A stretch of 64,000 bases of DNA from Candidatus Nomurabacteria bacterium (GTDB lineage Bacteria > Patescibacteriota > Saccharimonadia > Saccharimonadales > Saccharimonadaceae), in assembly GCA_020631935.1 (NCBI GenBank), contig JACKGP010000003.1, positions 43,936 to 107,935 of the forward strand, read 5' to 3'. Positions 25,658 through 33,828 of this stretch are shown one piece after another (positions within the stretch are counted from its first letter, which is position 1; each line of letters opens with the position of its first letter). The notes under the pieces are model-generated. The model did no database searches. It was not told the origin of the DNA and was given only the letters and a program-made list of their open reading frames with translations. A program made the position numbers and the translations under genes.

Positions 25658-25663
25658 AGTATA
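25658..25663 (-). promoter_or_regulatory. -10 box of fusA promoter
   Basis: TGC-TATACT, an extended -10 on the minus strand, with TTTTAT 17 bp upstream. It gives a leader of about 65 nt and faces the divergent promoter 30 bp away. Confidence 0.5.
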
Positions 25664-25692
25664 GCAAAATGATGCTAGATATAAAAGTATGA

Positions 25693-25698
25693 TATACT
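25693..25698 (+). promoter_or_regulatory. -10 box, leaderless geometry
   Basis: TGA-TATACT 8 nt before the ATG of the multipass protein, with no Shine-Dalgarno site between. Confidence 0.5.
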
Positions 25699-25706
25699 CT
25701 GTTTAA

Positions 25707-26438
25707 ATGTCAAAAAGACAAACATCCCTTTACTGTTTCTCGCCGCCAGTAATGCTTGCGACTTTTATGATTGAAATCATAGGTGCGCTCTACATACTAT
25801 GGCGCTACAAACTTACTGCAACCAGCCGCCTTATAGTTTCAATCCTTATTTGCTTGGCCGCTTTTCAAGGCGCAGAGTACATGCTATGTGGTGGAATGGG
25901 TGTAACGGGTGGCCGCTGGAGCCAACTTGGCTATAGTGCTATTACATTGCTGCCGCCACTTGGAATTCATCTAGCAATGACTCTTGCGAAAAAGAAGAAT
26001 GTTGCCCTACTAACTGCAGCCTACGGATCTGCTGTGTTTTTTGTTGGCTACTTTACTTTTTACACAGCCGCGATAAGCGGCCACACATGCTATGCAAACT
26101 ACGTAGTGTTCGATGGATCACAGAGTGTAATTCCAATGATCGCCTATGCCGCGTACTACTATGGATGGCTAATCGTCGGAACCGGCCTTCCGCTATATTT
26201 CGCTAGCCAAAAAAAGCTACGCAAGGTGCGTCCAGCGCTCCACGCGCTTGCCGCTGGTTACGCAGCTTTTATCGTTCCGACCACTGCTATTAACATCGCT
26301 GATCCATCGACCGTAGCTGGAATACCGTCGATTATGTGTGGCTTTGCGGTACTTTTAGCCTTAGTTTTAATCGCAAAAGTGGCGCCAGAGAGTCTGTATG
26401 TTAAAAACTCGCCCCGCAGTCTTCGTATACGATACTAA
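25707..26438 (+). CDS. Hypothetical multipass membrane protein
   Basis: No family recognised. The 243 residues contain about seven hydrophobic segments separated by short charged loops (KKKN, ASQKKLRKVRP). The first reads VMLATFMIEIIGALYILW. The arrangement resembles seven-helix sensory modules found ahead of histidine kinases, but no signalling domain follows and the C-terminus is a short basic tail (KNSPRSLRIRY). Cys and Tyr are fairly frequent. It is monocistronic, divergent from fusA and convergent with the acyltransferase. Function unknown. Confidence 0.75.
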   Translation: MSKRQTSLYCFSPPVMLATFMIEIIGALYILWRYKLTATSRLIVSILICLAAFQGAEYMLCGGMGVTGGRWSQLGYSAITLLPPLGIHLAMTLAKKKNVALLTAAYGSAVFFVGYFTFYTAAISGHTCYANYVVFDGSQSVIPMIAYAAYYYGWLIVGTGLPLYFASQKKLRKVRPALHALAAGYAAFIVPTTAINIADPSTVAGIPSIMCGFAVLLALVLIAKVAPESLYVKNSPRSLRIRY

Positions 26439-26445
26439 TTGCTAG

Positions 26446-27678
26446 CTATGTCTGAAGTTTTGTCGAGTTCTTGCCAATACTTCTAAAGAATAATACCCAG
26501 AAATATTCAATGCTATACTTGTAGTCATAGCGACGCCAAAGAGTTGCCAGAATCAGCCACAGGATTAAATTAACAATCCCAAGCAGCGCACACCATACCA
26601 GAGATTCATCCCAGCTAGAATTAATTTTGAAGAATACAGGCCTCAACAGCTCCGAAGTCAGCGTCTCTAGCATATAAACTGTTAGACTTATGCGGCTCAT
26701 AGAAATAATTGTGGCACTCCATTTCGAGTTTGACCTCGATTTCATTTTTGATTTATTAATTATTGATAGAGCTATAAGACTAAACATTATCACAAATAAG
26801 CCAGCCTCTAATAGCACCTTAAAGTACCAAAACCAGCTAGCTCCAAAAAAACTAGGTTGATTTAACACCACACCAGCCCCACCGATAGCCGCAAGCGCAA
26901 ACCCAAGTGGAATCATATAATTACGCAAGTGATCTTTCTTTTTGTAGTAAACCATCATCCCAATCGCAGCGCCAATAAAACCGTACGCCAAATACGCAAT
27001 ACCAGGGTATGGATCCGCAATAAACAAACTACCTAGCATGGAGCCCAGCCAGTCACTCGACCTTAGTGTGTCCAACCAATCGCCGTACAGATAAATGCGA
27101 AGGAAAGAAAGTAGGGCAATCATGACGCCGGTTATTGCCAGAAAAGAGTAGTTGATAGGCCTATCTCGCCCACCACTCTCACGAATAATCAAGTAGACAA
27201 AAATAGGTACGATAAGCAAACTTAGACCAATAGTCTTTATGCCCGATCCGGTCAGCAGCTTTTCGAAATGAACACTAACCTCTTGACCTCTAAGTGTCTC
27301 TGCTATAACGGTCAAATCAATCGGCGGATACGCACCGAGCGACCACCGCCCAAGAAACAGAGTCTGTATGGTGCCTATCAGTAAAATATATATAGCTCCG
27401 GAAAGCACCAGGTAGCCGATAGTCCGACCTAAACCGGCACCAGCCTTGTGTTTTCTCAAAATACTCACAGTATTAACAATCAACGAATAGAATATGAACA
27501 CGCCACCCCAAAGTCCTGCAGCGCCAAGGGCGAGAACAAATAAGGGCAGCTCAGCGATATTTAAATCCTTAAACTTCGCATAATTGTATATAGAAGCATG
27601 TATGAAAACAACGTACATGATGCTAATACCCCTTATGAGGTCAAGGGCTCGATAGCGCACCTCTTGTACTTTAGTCAT
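26446..27678 (-). CDS. Acyltransferase-like multipass membrane protein
   Basis: It opens with VRYRALDLIRGISIMYVVFI-HAS, the start typical of membrane acyltransferases of the acyltransferase-3/DUF1624 type, with the conserved Arg and His in the first helix. About ten hydrophobic segments follow over 410 residues. The likely role is adding an acyl group to a surface polysaccharide or glycolipid, but the substrate cannot be read from the sequence. It starts 3 bp after the stop of the first pilin gene and is probably its operon partner, so modification of pili or surface glycans is a possible link. Confidence 0.65.
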   Translation of the reverse strand: MTKVQEVRYRALDLIRGISIMYVVFIHASIYNYAKFKDLNIAELPLFVLALGAAGLWGGVFIFYSLIVNTVSILRKHKAGAGLGRTIGYLVLSGAIYILLIGTIQTLFLGRWSLGAYPPIDLTVIAETLRGQEVSVHFEKLLTGSGIKTIGLSLLIVPIFVYLIIRESGGRDRPINYSFLAITGVMIALLSFLRIYLYGDWLDTLRSSDWLGSMLGSLFIADPYPGIAYLAYGFIGAAIGMMVYYKKKDHLRNYMIPLGFALAAIGGAGVVLNQPSFFGASWFWYFKVLLEAGLFVIMFSLIALSIINKSKMKSRSNSKWSATIISMSRISLTVYMLETLTSELLRPVFFKINSSWDESLVWCALLGIVNLILWLILATLWRRYDYKYSIEYFWVLFFRSIGKNSTKLQT

Positions 27679-27681
27679 ATC

Positions 27682-28191
27682 CTATTGGGAATAGCCAATA
27701 CCACTCGGGCAAGTATACTCTTTACTGCCTCCAGATGATGAATAGTCCGCAGCTAACGTACACTCTTCTTTCGTAACCTCTCCGGTATGATCGATACTAT
27801 ATGCCCACCTGCCTTTGCCGATAAACAAGTAGAACTGGTCACTGCCGGGGGAGCTTCCTCCGTAACCTGCCAATGCCCCATTTCCCACTATCGGACAGTA
27901 GTTACCGCTGCTATCCACCTCTCCCGGCTCTACACCGAATGCATCTTGGCAGCTATAGCCATTGCCCAGTGCACTAGATGGTTCAGGAAACTGCCCATTC
28001 GCAGCCTTATATTCCAGCAGCTTCTTTCTATTGTTAGTCAAGTCTACCCTGACAGATGCCTCATCCGCACGGTCTCTAATTCCGTTATATGAAACTACTG
28101 TTAAAGAGGCTAATACCGCTATCACTACAATCACTATTAGGAGCTCCACAATAGTGAATGCACTGCGATAGTCTGTTCTAGAATTTATCAT
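27682..28191 (-). CDS. Type IV pilin-like protein (copy 1)
   Basis: Prepilin with a short basic leader and the processing site RSA-FTIVELLIVIVV, where Ala takes the usual Gly at -1. Glu5 of the mature protein, needed for assembly, is present. The hydrophobic helix is followed by SYNGIRDRADEASVRVDL and a globular C-terminal domain with a Cys pair (EECTLA and YTCPSG). 169 residues. Paralogous to the next gene over its full length. The prepilin peptidase and assembly ATPase are not in this window. Confidence 0.9.
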   Translation of the reverse strand: MINSRTDYRSAFTIVELLIVIVVIAVLASLTVVSYNGIRDRADEASVRVDLTNNRKKLLEYKAANGQFPEPSSALGNGYSCQDAFGVEPGEVDSSGNYCPIVGNGALAGYGGSSPGSDQFYLFIGKGRWAYSIDHTGEVTKEECTLAADYSSSGGSKEYTCPSGIGYSQ

Positions 28192-28201
28192 TTCGCTTAT
28201 G

Positions 28202-28207
28202 ATTATA
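28202..28207 (-). promoter_or_regulatory. -10 box of pilin copy 1
   Basis: TATAAT 10 nt before the ATG; the intervening CATAAGCGAA nearly matches the same position of copy 2. Confidence 0.55.
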
Positions 28208-28253
28208 CTACACTCGAGTAATTTTTGGACTACTTACCATGCAATAAATCAAG

Positions 28254-28766
28254 CTACTGCGAGTAGAGTGCGTTGTTTGAACTACATTGATATACTTTTG
28301 AATACCCAGTAAAAGCCGGAGGAGTTGAGACTTCAGAGCACTGCTCTTTGGTTATGGTGCCATCATCAGAAATAGTGTATCCGTACAGGCCCTTTCCTAT
28401 GGTAAGCTTAAAGTTTTGTCTTGTATTACTAGTGACTCCGCTCGGGTGGTATGCTGCAAACGCTCCATTGCTGGCAATAGGACAATATATACTGCCGCTT
28501 ACATCTCCCGGATTGCCGGACTGACACTTGCCTTCAGATCGGGTGTAGGTAAAAGTCGGAGGAAACTCGCCGTTAATAGCCTTGTATTCAAGTAGCTTCT
28601 TTCGATTATTCACTAAATCCGACCTAATCGCCGCATCATTTGCACGATCCCTGATTCCGTTATACGACACCACGGCCATAGCAGCTAGTATTGCTATGAC
28701 TACAATCACCACAAGAAGCTCTACGATTGTAAATGCACTGCGGTAATTCGATCTAGAACTTATCAT
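28254..28766 (-). CDS. Type IV pilin-like protein (copy 2)
   Basis: Same architecture as its downstream neighbour: leader, RSA-FTIVELLVVIVV with Glu at mature position 5, SYNGIRDRANDAAIRSDL, NNRKKLLEYK, then a diverged C-terminal domain with four Cys (GKCQSG, IYCPIA, KEQCSE, VYQCSS). 170 residues. The N-terminal third is nearly identical to copy 1 while the C-terminal parts differ, the usual pattern of pilin duplication. It lies upstream of copy 1 with its own promoter. Confidence 0.9.
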   Translation of the reverse strand: MISSRSNYRSAFTIVELLVVIVVIAILAAMAVVSYNGIRDRANDAAIRSDLVNNRKKLLEYKAINGEFPPTFTYTRSEGKCQSGNPGDVSGSIYCPIASNGAFAAYHPSGVTSNTRQNFKLTIGKGLYGYTISDDGTITKEQCSEVSTPPAFTGYSKVYQCSSNNALYSQ

Positions 28767-28776
28767 TTCGTTTATG

Positions 28777-28782
28777 ATTATA
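28777..28782 (-). promoter_or_regulatory. -10 box of pilin copy 2
   Basis: TATAAT 10 nt before the ATG, with TTTATT 17 bp upstream. Same spacing and nearly the same sequence as copy 1. Confidence 0.55.
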
Positions 28783-28798
28783 CTGCATAAGGCATATA

Positions 28799-28829
28799 TA
28801 ATAAACCGCCCCCTGGGGACGGTTTATTA
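28799..28829 (-). terminator. rpsL-rpsG terminator
   Basis: TAATAAACCG pairs with CGGTTTATTA around a C/G-rich centre; on the minus strand the arm ends in an A/T-rich tail. It separates rpsG from the pilin genes. Confidence 0.75.
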
Positions 28830-28849
28830 AGTAGCCTGTGATATAGCCT

Positions 28850-29329
28850 TTAGCTACGTGCGAAGTGAGCAAACGCTCGGTTAGCCTCGGCCATTTTGTG
28901 CGTATCTTCTTTCTTCTTGAAGGCGGCACCAGCTTCGTTGTATGCATCTACAATCTCAGACGCTAAACGCTTCTGATACGGCATACCGGAGCGGGCTCGA
29001 GCGCCCTCAACCAACCACGTGTAGGCATAGTGTAGCTGGCGGTGACCGGAAACTGGAAATGGAATCTGGTAATTTGCACCACCGACACGGCGACTTTTCA
29101 CTTCAAAACTTGGACTAACGTTTTTCAAAGCTTTTTCAAAAACCTCTAGCGGGTCTTCGCTCTTTAGCTTCTTGGCAGCCTCTTCCAGGGCGCCGTAAAC
29201 TGCGCGCTCAGCAACAAGCTTCTTGCCGTCTAGCATAGATTTGTTTATGAGACGTTGTACCAACACACTCTGATATTTGCGGTCTGGCTTTAGCTCGCGC
29301 TGGAGCTTTTTAGTAACTTTTCGTGGCAT
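28850..29329 (-). CDS. rpsG: 30S ribosomal protein S7 (uS7)
   Basis: Primary binder of the 3' domain of 16S rRNA. It shows VQRLINKSMLDGKKLVAERA and the C-terminal MAEANRAFAHFARS with a final Ser. The central VGGANYQIPFPV segment is typical. 159 residues. Overlaps the rpsL stop by one base. Confidence 0.97.
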   Translation of the reverse strand: MPRKVTKKLQRELKPDRKYQSVLVQRLINKSMLDGKKLVAERAVYGALEEAAKKLKSEDPLEVFEKALKNVSPSFEVKSRRVGGANYQIPFPVSGHRQLHYAYTWLVEGARARSGMPYQKRLASEIVDAYNEAGAAFKKKEDTHKMAEANRAFAHFARS

Positions 29330-29742
29330 TACTTAGACTCCTTCTTTGCACCGTACTTTGAACGGCCTTGCTTACGCTTCGCAACACCCTGAAGGTCTAG
29401 GGCACCACGAACAATGTGGTAGCGTACACCAGGAAGATCTGGCACGCGACCGCCGCGAACTAGCACAACTGCGTGTTCTTGGAGGTTGTGACCTTCACCG
29501 CCAATATACGCCCAAACTTCTTCCTTGTTTGTTAGTCGAACACGGGCAACTTTACGAAGGGCCGAGTTTGGCTTTTTTGGTGTTTTAGTGGTTACCTTAA
29601 TACAAACACCACGACGAAGCGGTGCATTCTGCTCGTAGTAACGAGTCTTTAGTGCATTGTGAATTTTACCAAGCGCTGGAGACTTGCTCTTTTTAGCAGC
29701 AATCTTGCGTGGCTTACGCACCAATTGATTAACTGTTGGCAT
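29329..29742 (-). CDS. rpsL: 30S ribosomal protein S12 (uS12)
   Basis: Decoding-centre protein. KTPKKPNSALRKVARVRLT carries the Lys of the streptomycin-response region, and RGGRVPDLPGVRYHIVRGAL includes the second such site. It opens MPTVNQLVRKPRKIAAKKS. 137 residues with a basic tail. Heads a two-gene operon with rpsG; fusA and tuf are separate. Confidence 0.98.
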   Translation of the reverse strand: MPTVNQLVRKPRKIAAKKSKSPALGKIHNALKTRYYEQNAPLRRGVCIKVTTKTPKKPNSALRKVARVRLTNKEEVWAYIGGEGHNLQEHAVVLVRGGRVPDLPGVRYHIVRGALDLQGVAKRKQGRSKYGAKKESK

Positions 29743-29893
29743 AGAAAACCTATACTCCTAATTAGACTTAAATTTAATTGATTTTACTGATGGCGAGCAG
29801 CAAACTCACATTCAGTATGGATTTTTACCTTTATCTTTTCAAGATGTTGTACACTCACCTCAAAAATAAAGACAGGAAACTCTTTCAATCTAT

Positions 29894-29922
29894 ATTATAG
29901 CAGCTTAAAGGCGTATACACAA
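29894..29922 (-). promoter_or_regulatory. rpsL promoter
   Basis: TTGTGT, 17-bp spacer, TATAAT on the minus strand, with a leader of about 145 nt. GGAG lies about 11 nt before the rpsL ATG. Confidence 0.7.
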
Positions 29923-29939
29923 CCTGTTTCCAAAGAACC

Positions 29940-29969
29940 AAGCACTCGCCTTCACGCTGGCGAGTGCTT
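29940..29969 (-). terminator. rpoC terminator
   Basis: AAGCACTCGCC pairs perfectly with GGCGAGTGCTT (11 bp, 8-nt loop); the following minus-strand sequence is only moderately U-rich. Confidence 0.75.
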
Positions 29970-29990
29970 GATATGAACTAAGTCTGGTGA

Positions 29991-32900
29991 CTAAGCAAAG
30001 TCGACAGACTCGTCGAAGACCGACTCTGCCTCTTCATCAGAAGGAGCCTCTTCTTTCGTCTCCACTCCAGTTCCAACAGGTATCTTGCGTCCAATGATCA
30101 CGTTCTCTTTTAGACCGTTCAAATGATCAGCACGACCAGATGTAGCGGCGTTAATTAGAACACGTGTTGTGTCTTGGAATGATGCGGCCGATAGCCAACT
30201 GTCACTCCAGATAGAAACCTTGGTAATTCCTAGTAGCAACTGAGTGTACTGGATTAGCTCTTTACCGTCTTTGGCTAGCTCTTCGTTGGCATCGACTACC
30301 GCAGCCTTGCTAACGATATCGCCAGTAACAAATTCGCTACTACCAGCGTCCTCTATTTGAACACGGCTGAACATTTGACGCACAATCACCTCTAGGTGCT
30401 TATCGGCAACGTCCTGACCCTGAGCAGCGTAAATACGCAGAACCTCGTTAATGATGTAGCGCTGAGTAGCTTCAGTACCCTTTAGGCGCATCAAATCATG
30501 GAGATTTAATGAACCAAGAGTTAGTCTGTCTCCAGCCTCAACAACGTCGCCTGCGTTCACTACAGGCTGCATTGTGCCTGGAATTTCATAACGCTGCGGA
30601 GCGCCAGCGTTTGCCGCCACTAGCACAGTGTCATCAGTAAATTCCACCACTCCATCAAAAGGAGCAACTAGCGGTTTAGTACCTTCATCTCCAGCTGCAA
30701 TAACATCACCAACCTTTACATTGCTACCCGCTTTCACGCTTGGCTTTCGTCCGTCTAGGTCAATTCGTTCAACACTTCCAGATTCAGGGGTAACTTGGAC
30801 AACGTAATTGCTGCCATCTTCCCATAGGTCAACAAGACCAGAGACTTCGCTCATGTACGCTTGGCCTTTTGGTGTGCGAGCTTCAAACAGCTCTTCAACA
30901 CGCGGTAGACCCTGAGTAATGTCACCACCCGCTACACCTGATGCGTGGAAAGTACGTAGTGTTAGCTGCGTACCTGGTTCACCAACTGACTGCGCCGCAA
31001 TAACACCAACAGGCTGAGCTGCAGCTACCAAATAACCTGTTGCCATATCAACACCGTAGCTCTTCTGTGGAATACCACGCAAGTTCTTTGTGCTCAGAAT
31101 ACTCTGAATCTTTACTTCCGTAATATCCTCATCGGCTTCAATTGCATCAGCTATATCACGAGTAATCAATTCGTCCTTCTTTACATATCCAGGTATGTCT
31201 GCAGCAGCGAAACGACCAGCTAGTCGGTTTGAAAAATCGATCATAGTGTCTTCCGACTCGCTTCGGTAGATTGCATAACCATCATCATCCCCCGGTTCGT
31301 CAGCTACTGTAAATACATCCTGACTCACGTCGACAAGCCGTCTTGTTAGGTATCCAGAGTCGGCTGTCTTTAGGGCTGTGTCAATTAGTCCCTTACGAGC
31401 ACCTCGTGTTGCCACGAACGCCTCAAGGCTTGATAGACCTTCTTTGTACGAGCTACGGATTGGTAGCTCAATTTCACGGTTTGCCGCATCCACCTGAATA
31501 CCAATCATCGCGCTTGCAAGCTTGACATTTGATATATCACCACGCGCACCAGAGTTAACCATCACAGAAATACTGGTGTCGATATGTGTTAGTTGATCAA
31601 GCAAGAATGACTCGACTTTACTGTCGACGCCCCGCCAGTTAGAAATCGTGAGGTTGTATCGTTCTTCGTCAGTAATCAAACCTTGATCGTACTGATCAGA
31701 GATTAGAGCTTCTTTTGCGTCACCCTCGGCAACAAACTCGTCAATCTCGTCAAAGTGAACATAGTCGTCTTTACCAGTAGAAACCGCACCAACGGTTGCA
31801 AATCTAAACGCCAAGCCCTTCATTCGGTCGGCAGTACGAGCTGTTTCTTCGGCACCATATTTTAGGAAAACGCGAGCCAAAACCTTCTTTAGCTGCTTTT
31901 TGCTCTGTACGCTGTTGTCATACGGGAAGCCTTCTGGGAGTATCTCGTTAAAGAATACGCGGCCAAGTGTGGTTTCACGAATTCCGCCATCAACTAGGAT
32001 GCGAATAGGCGCCTGAAGCTCAAGCTTTCCGTCGTCATAAGCCATTTCAGCCTCGTAAACAGAGCTGTAGGTCTTAATATCCTTAGTCTGAGCAGCTGGT
32101 TTTTCGTAAGTCAGATAGTAGTTACCCAACACAACGTCCTGTCCTATGTTTAGGACTGGCGCGCCATCAGCTGGCTTTAGTAGGTTGTTTGTTGCGCTCA
32201 TTAGTTCGCGTGCTTCACGTTGAGCCTCTTCTGAAAGTGGTAAGTGAACAGCCATCTGGTCACCGTCGTAGTCGGCGTTGAATCCGTTGGCTACGAGAGG
32301 GTGAAGTTGTATCGCCTTTCCTTCAACCAATACTGGCTGGAAAGCCTGAATTGATAGACGGTGCAAGCTTGGCGCACGGTTTAGTAGTACGTAACGACCC
32401 TCGATAACAGCATCTAAAGCGTCCCACACAACAGCCTCTCCAGCTTCTATTAAGCGTGTGGCTGAACGTATATTGTGTGCGTACTCGCCACGAATTAGCC
32501 AGCTAATTATAAACGGCTTGAATAGCTCTAGGGCCATTTGCTTTGGTAGACCACATTGGTGAATCTTTAGCTTTGGACCAACCACGATTACTGAACGACC
32601 CGAGTAGTCCACACGCTTACCGAGTAGGTTCTGACGGAAACGTCCCTGCTTACCCTTTAGCATGTCGCTCAAGCTCTTTAGTCGGCGTCGACCACCAGTT
32701 GCGTTTACCGCTCGGCCGCCGCGTGCAGCCGAATTGTCTACTAGCGCATCAACAGCCTCTTGAAGCATTCGCATTTCATTGCGACGAATTACTTCTGGAG
32801 CCCTTAGGTCAACGAGCTTTTTAAGACGGTTATTTCGGTTAATCACACGACGATATAGGTCATTTAGGTCAGAAGTTGCAAACCGACCACCAGTTAGCTG

Positions 32901-33827
32901 CACCATAGGACGAAGATCCGGTGGAATAACAGGTAGTACAGTCATAGTTAGGCTACTAGGCTTAATTCCAGCTGCGTGCATACCTTCTAGAACTTTTAGC
33001 CGCTTTAGAAGTTTCTTTTCACGCTGTCCCTTGGCGCCTTCAGCCTCTTCCCGTAATGTTTCAATCAAAGCAGGTAGATCCACCTCATCAAGAAGTGCCT
33101 TCAGGGCTGTTCCACCCATGCCAACCTCTATTAGCTCTTCGTACTCTTCTGGAAGATTACGGAAGTCGTTTTCAGAGATTAGTGCGCCCTTGCTTAGGCC
33201 ATCTAGCTGATTCTTTCGTAGAGTAAAGCGCTCTTCTAGCTCTTCGATTTCGCGAGTCTGGGCTTTTGCAAGTTCCTTTACATCAGCACCCTCCGCCTCA
33301 GCATCCTTTTCGTAGCGCATTTTGATAGCGGCACGTCCAGCTTCGGTTTCAGCCTCAAGATCTGTCAACATTTGATCGCGTTTTTCGGTATCAACCTTTA
33401 GGATGACGTAAGTAGCAAAATAAGCTATGCGCTCCAAGTTGCGAACAGTTATGCCAAGCAACAGACCCATAGCACTCGGAGTGCCTCGCATAAACCAAAT
33501 GTGCGCAACTGGTGCAGCTAGGTTTATGTGACCCATTCGTTCACGTCGGACAACTGATTTTGTAACCAACTCTCCATTTTTATCAATAGCAGCCTCACGC
33601 GATCGAACACCCTTGAGCTTGCTATCGTGTGGGTTTATGTCTTTTACCGGTCCGAATATCCGCTCACAGAACAAACCATCTCGTTCTGGCTTCTGAGTAC
33701 GATAGTTAATAGTTTCCGGTTTAGTAACCTCACCGTGGCTCCAGCGCAGAATATCTTCTGGGCTAGCTACGGCTAGGCGAACAGCATCAAAGTCAGCGAT
33801 GCCTGTAGTTTGTACGACGCGTGACAT
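29991..33827 (-). CDS. rpoC: RNA polymerase beta' subunit lacking both zinc clusters
   Basis: Largest RNAP subunit, about 1278 residues. The catalytic loop reads NADYDGDQMAVHLPLS, with the three Mg-binding Asp. The clamp N-terminus (GLFCERIFGPVKD, then RRERMGHI) and the late QSVGEPGTQLTLRTFH block are normal. The Zn1 cysteines between those first two motifs are replaced by residues such as INPHDSKL and AAIDKNG. The Zn2 cysteines are also gone (ILSTKNLRGIPQKSYG). The start at MSRVVQT follows GGAGG; the longer frame would run into rpoB. One base separates it from rpoB. Confidence 0.98.
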   Translation of the reverse strand: MSRVVQTTGIADFDAVRLAVASPEDILRWSHGEVTKPETINYRTQKPERDGLFCERIFGPVKDINPHDSKLKGVRSREAAIDKNGELVTKSVVRRERMGHINLAAPVAHIWFMRGTPSAMGLLLGITVRNLERIAYFATYVILKVDTEKRDQMLTDLEAETEAGRAAIKMRYEKDAEAEGADVKELAKAQTREIEELEERFTLRKNQLDGLSKGALISENDFRNLPEEYEELIEVGMGGTALKALLDEVDLPALIETLREEAEGAKGQREKKLLKRLKVLEGMHAAGIKPSSLTMTVLPVIPPDLRPMVQLTGGRFATSDLNDLYRRVINRNNRLKKLVDLRAPEVIRRNEMRMLQEAVDALVDNSAARGGRAVNATGGRRRLKSLSDMLKGKQGRFRQNLLGKRVDYSGRSVIVVGPKLKIHQCGLPKQMALELFKPFIISWLIRGEYAHNIRSATRLIEAGEAVVWDALDAVIEGRYVLLNRAPSLHRLSIQAFQPVLVEGKAIQLHPLVANGFNADYDGDQMAVHLPLSEEAQREARELMSATNNLLKPADGAPVLNIGQDVVLGNYYLTYEKPAAQTKDIKTYSSVYEAEMAYDDGKLELQAPIRILVDGGIRETTLGRVFFNEILPEGFPYDNSVQSKKQLKKVLARVFLKYGAEETARTADRMKGLAFRFATVGAVSTGKDDYVHFDEIDEFVAEGDAKEALISDQYDQGLITDEERYNLTISNWRGVDSKVESFLLDQLTHIDTSISVMVNSGARGDISNVKLASAMIGIQVDAANREIELPIRSSYKEGLSSLEAFVATRGARKGLIDTALKTADSGYLTRRLVDVSQDVFTVADEPGDDDGYAIYRSESEDTMIDFSNRLAGRFAAADIPGYVKKDELITRDIADAIEADEDITEVKIQSILSTKNLRGIPQKSYGVDMATGYLVAAAQPVGVIAAQSVGEPGTQLTLRTFHASGVAGGDITQGLPRVEELFEARTPKGQAYMSEVSGLVDLWEDGSNYVVQVTPESGSVERIDLDGRKPSVKAGSNVKVGDVIAAGDEGTKPLVAPFDGVVEFTDDTVLVAANAGAPQRYEIPGTMQPVVNAGDVVEAGDRLTLGSLNLHDLMRLKGTEATQRYIINEVLRIYAAQGQDVADKHLEVIVRQMFSRVQIEDAGSSEFVTGDIVSKAAVVDANEELAKDGKELIQYTQLLLGITKVSIWSDSWLSAASFQDTTRVLINAATSGRADHLNGLKENVIIGRKIPVGTGVETKEEAPSDEEAESVFDESVDFA

Positions 33828-33828
33828 A

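Noticed and set aside
2238..29804. The 13-mer ATGGCGAGCAGCA shared by the rpsI terminator region and the rpsL leader
   Set aside because: Only one copy forms a hairpin and no function links the two; likely chance or shared terminator wording.
29940..29969. A second CIRCE-like element (AGCACTC ... GAGTGCT) after rpoC
   Set aside because: The spacing is 14 bp instead of 9 and it lies downstream of a gene; it fits a plain terminator stem.
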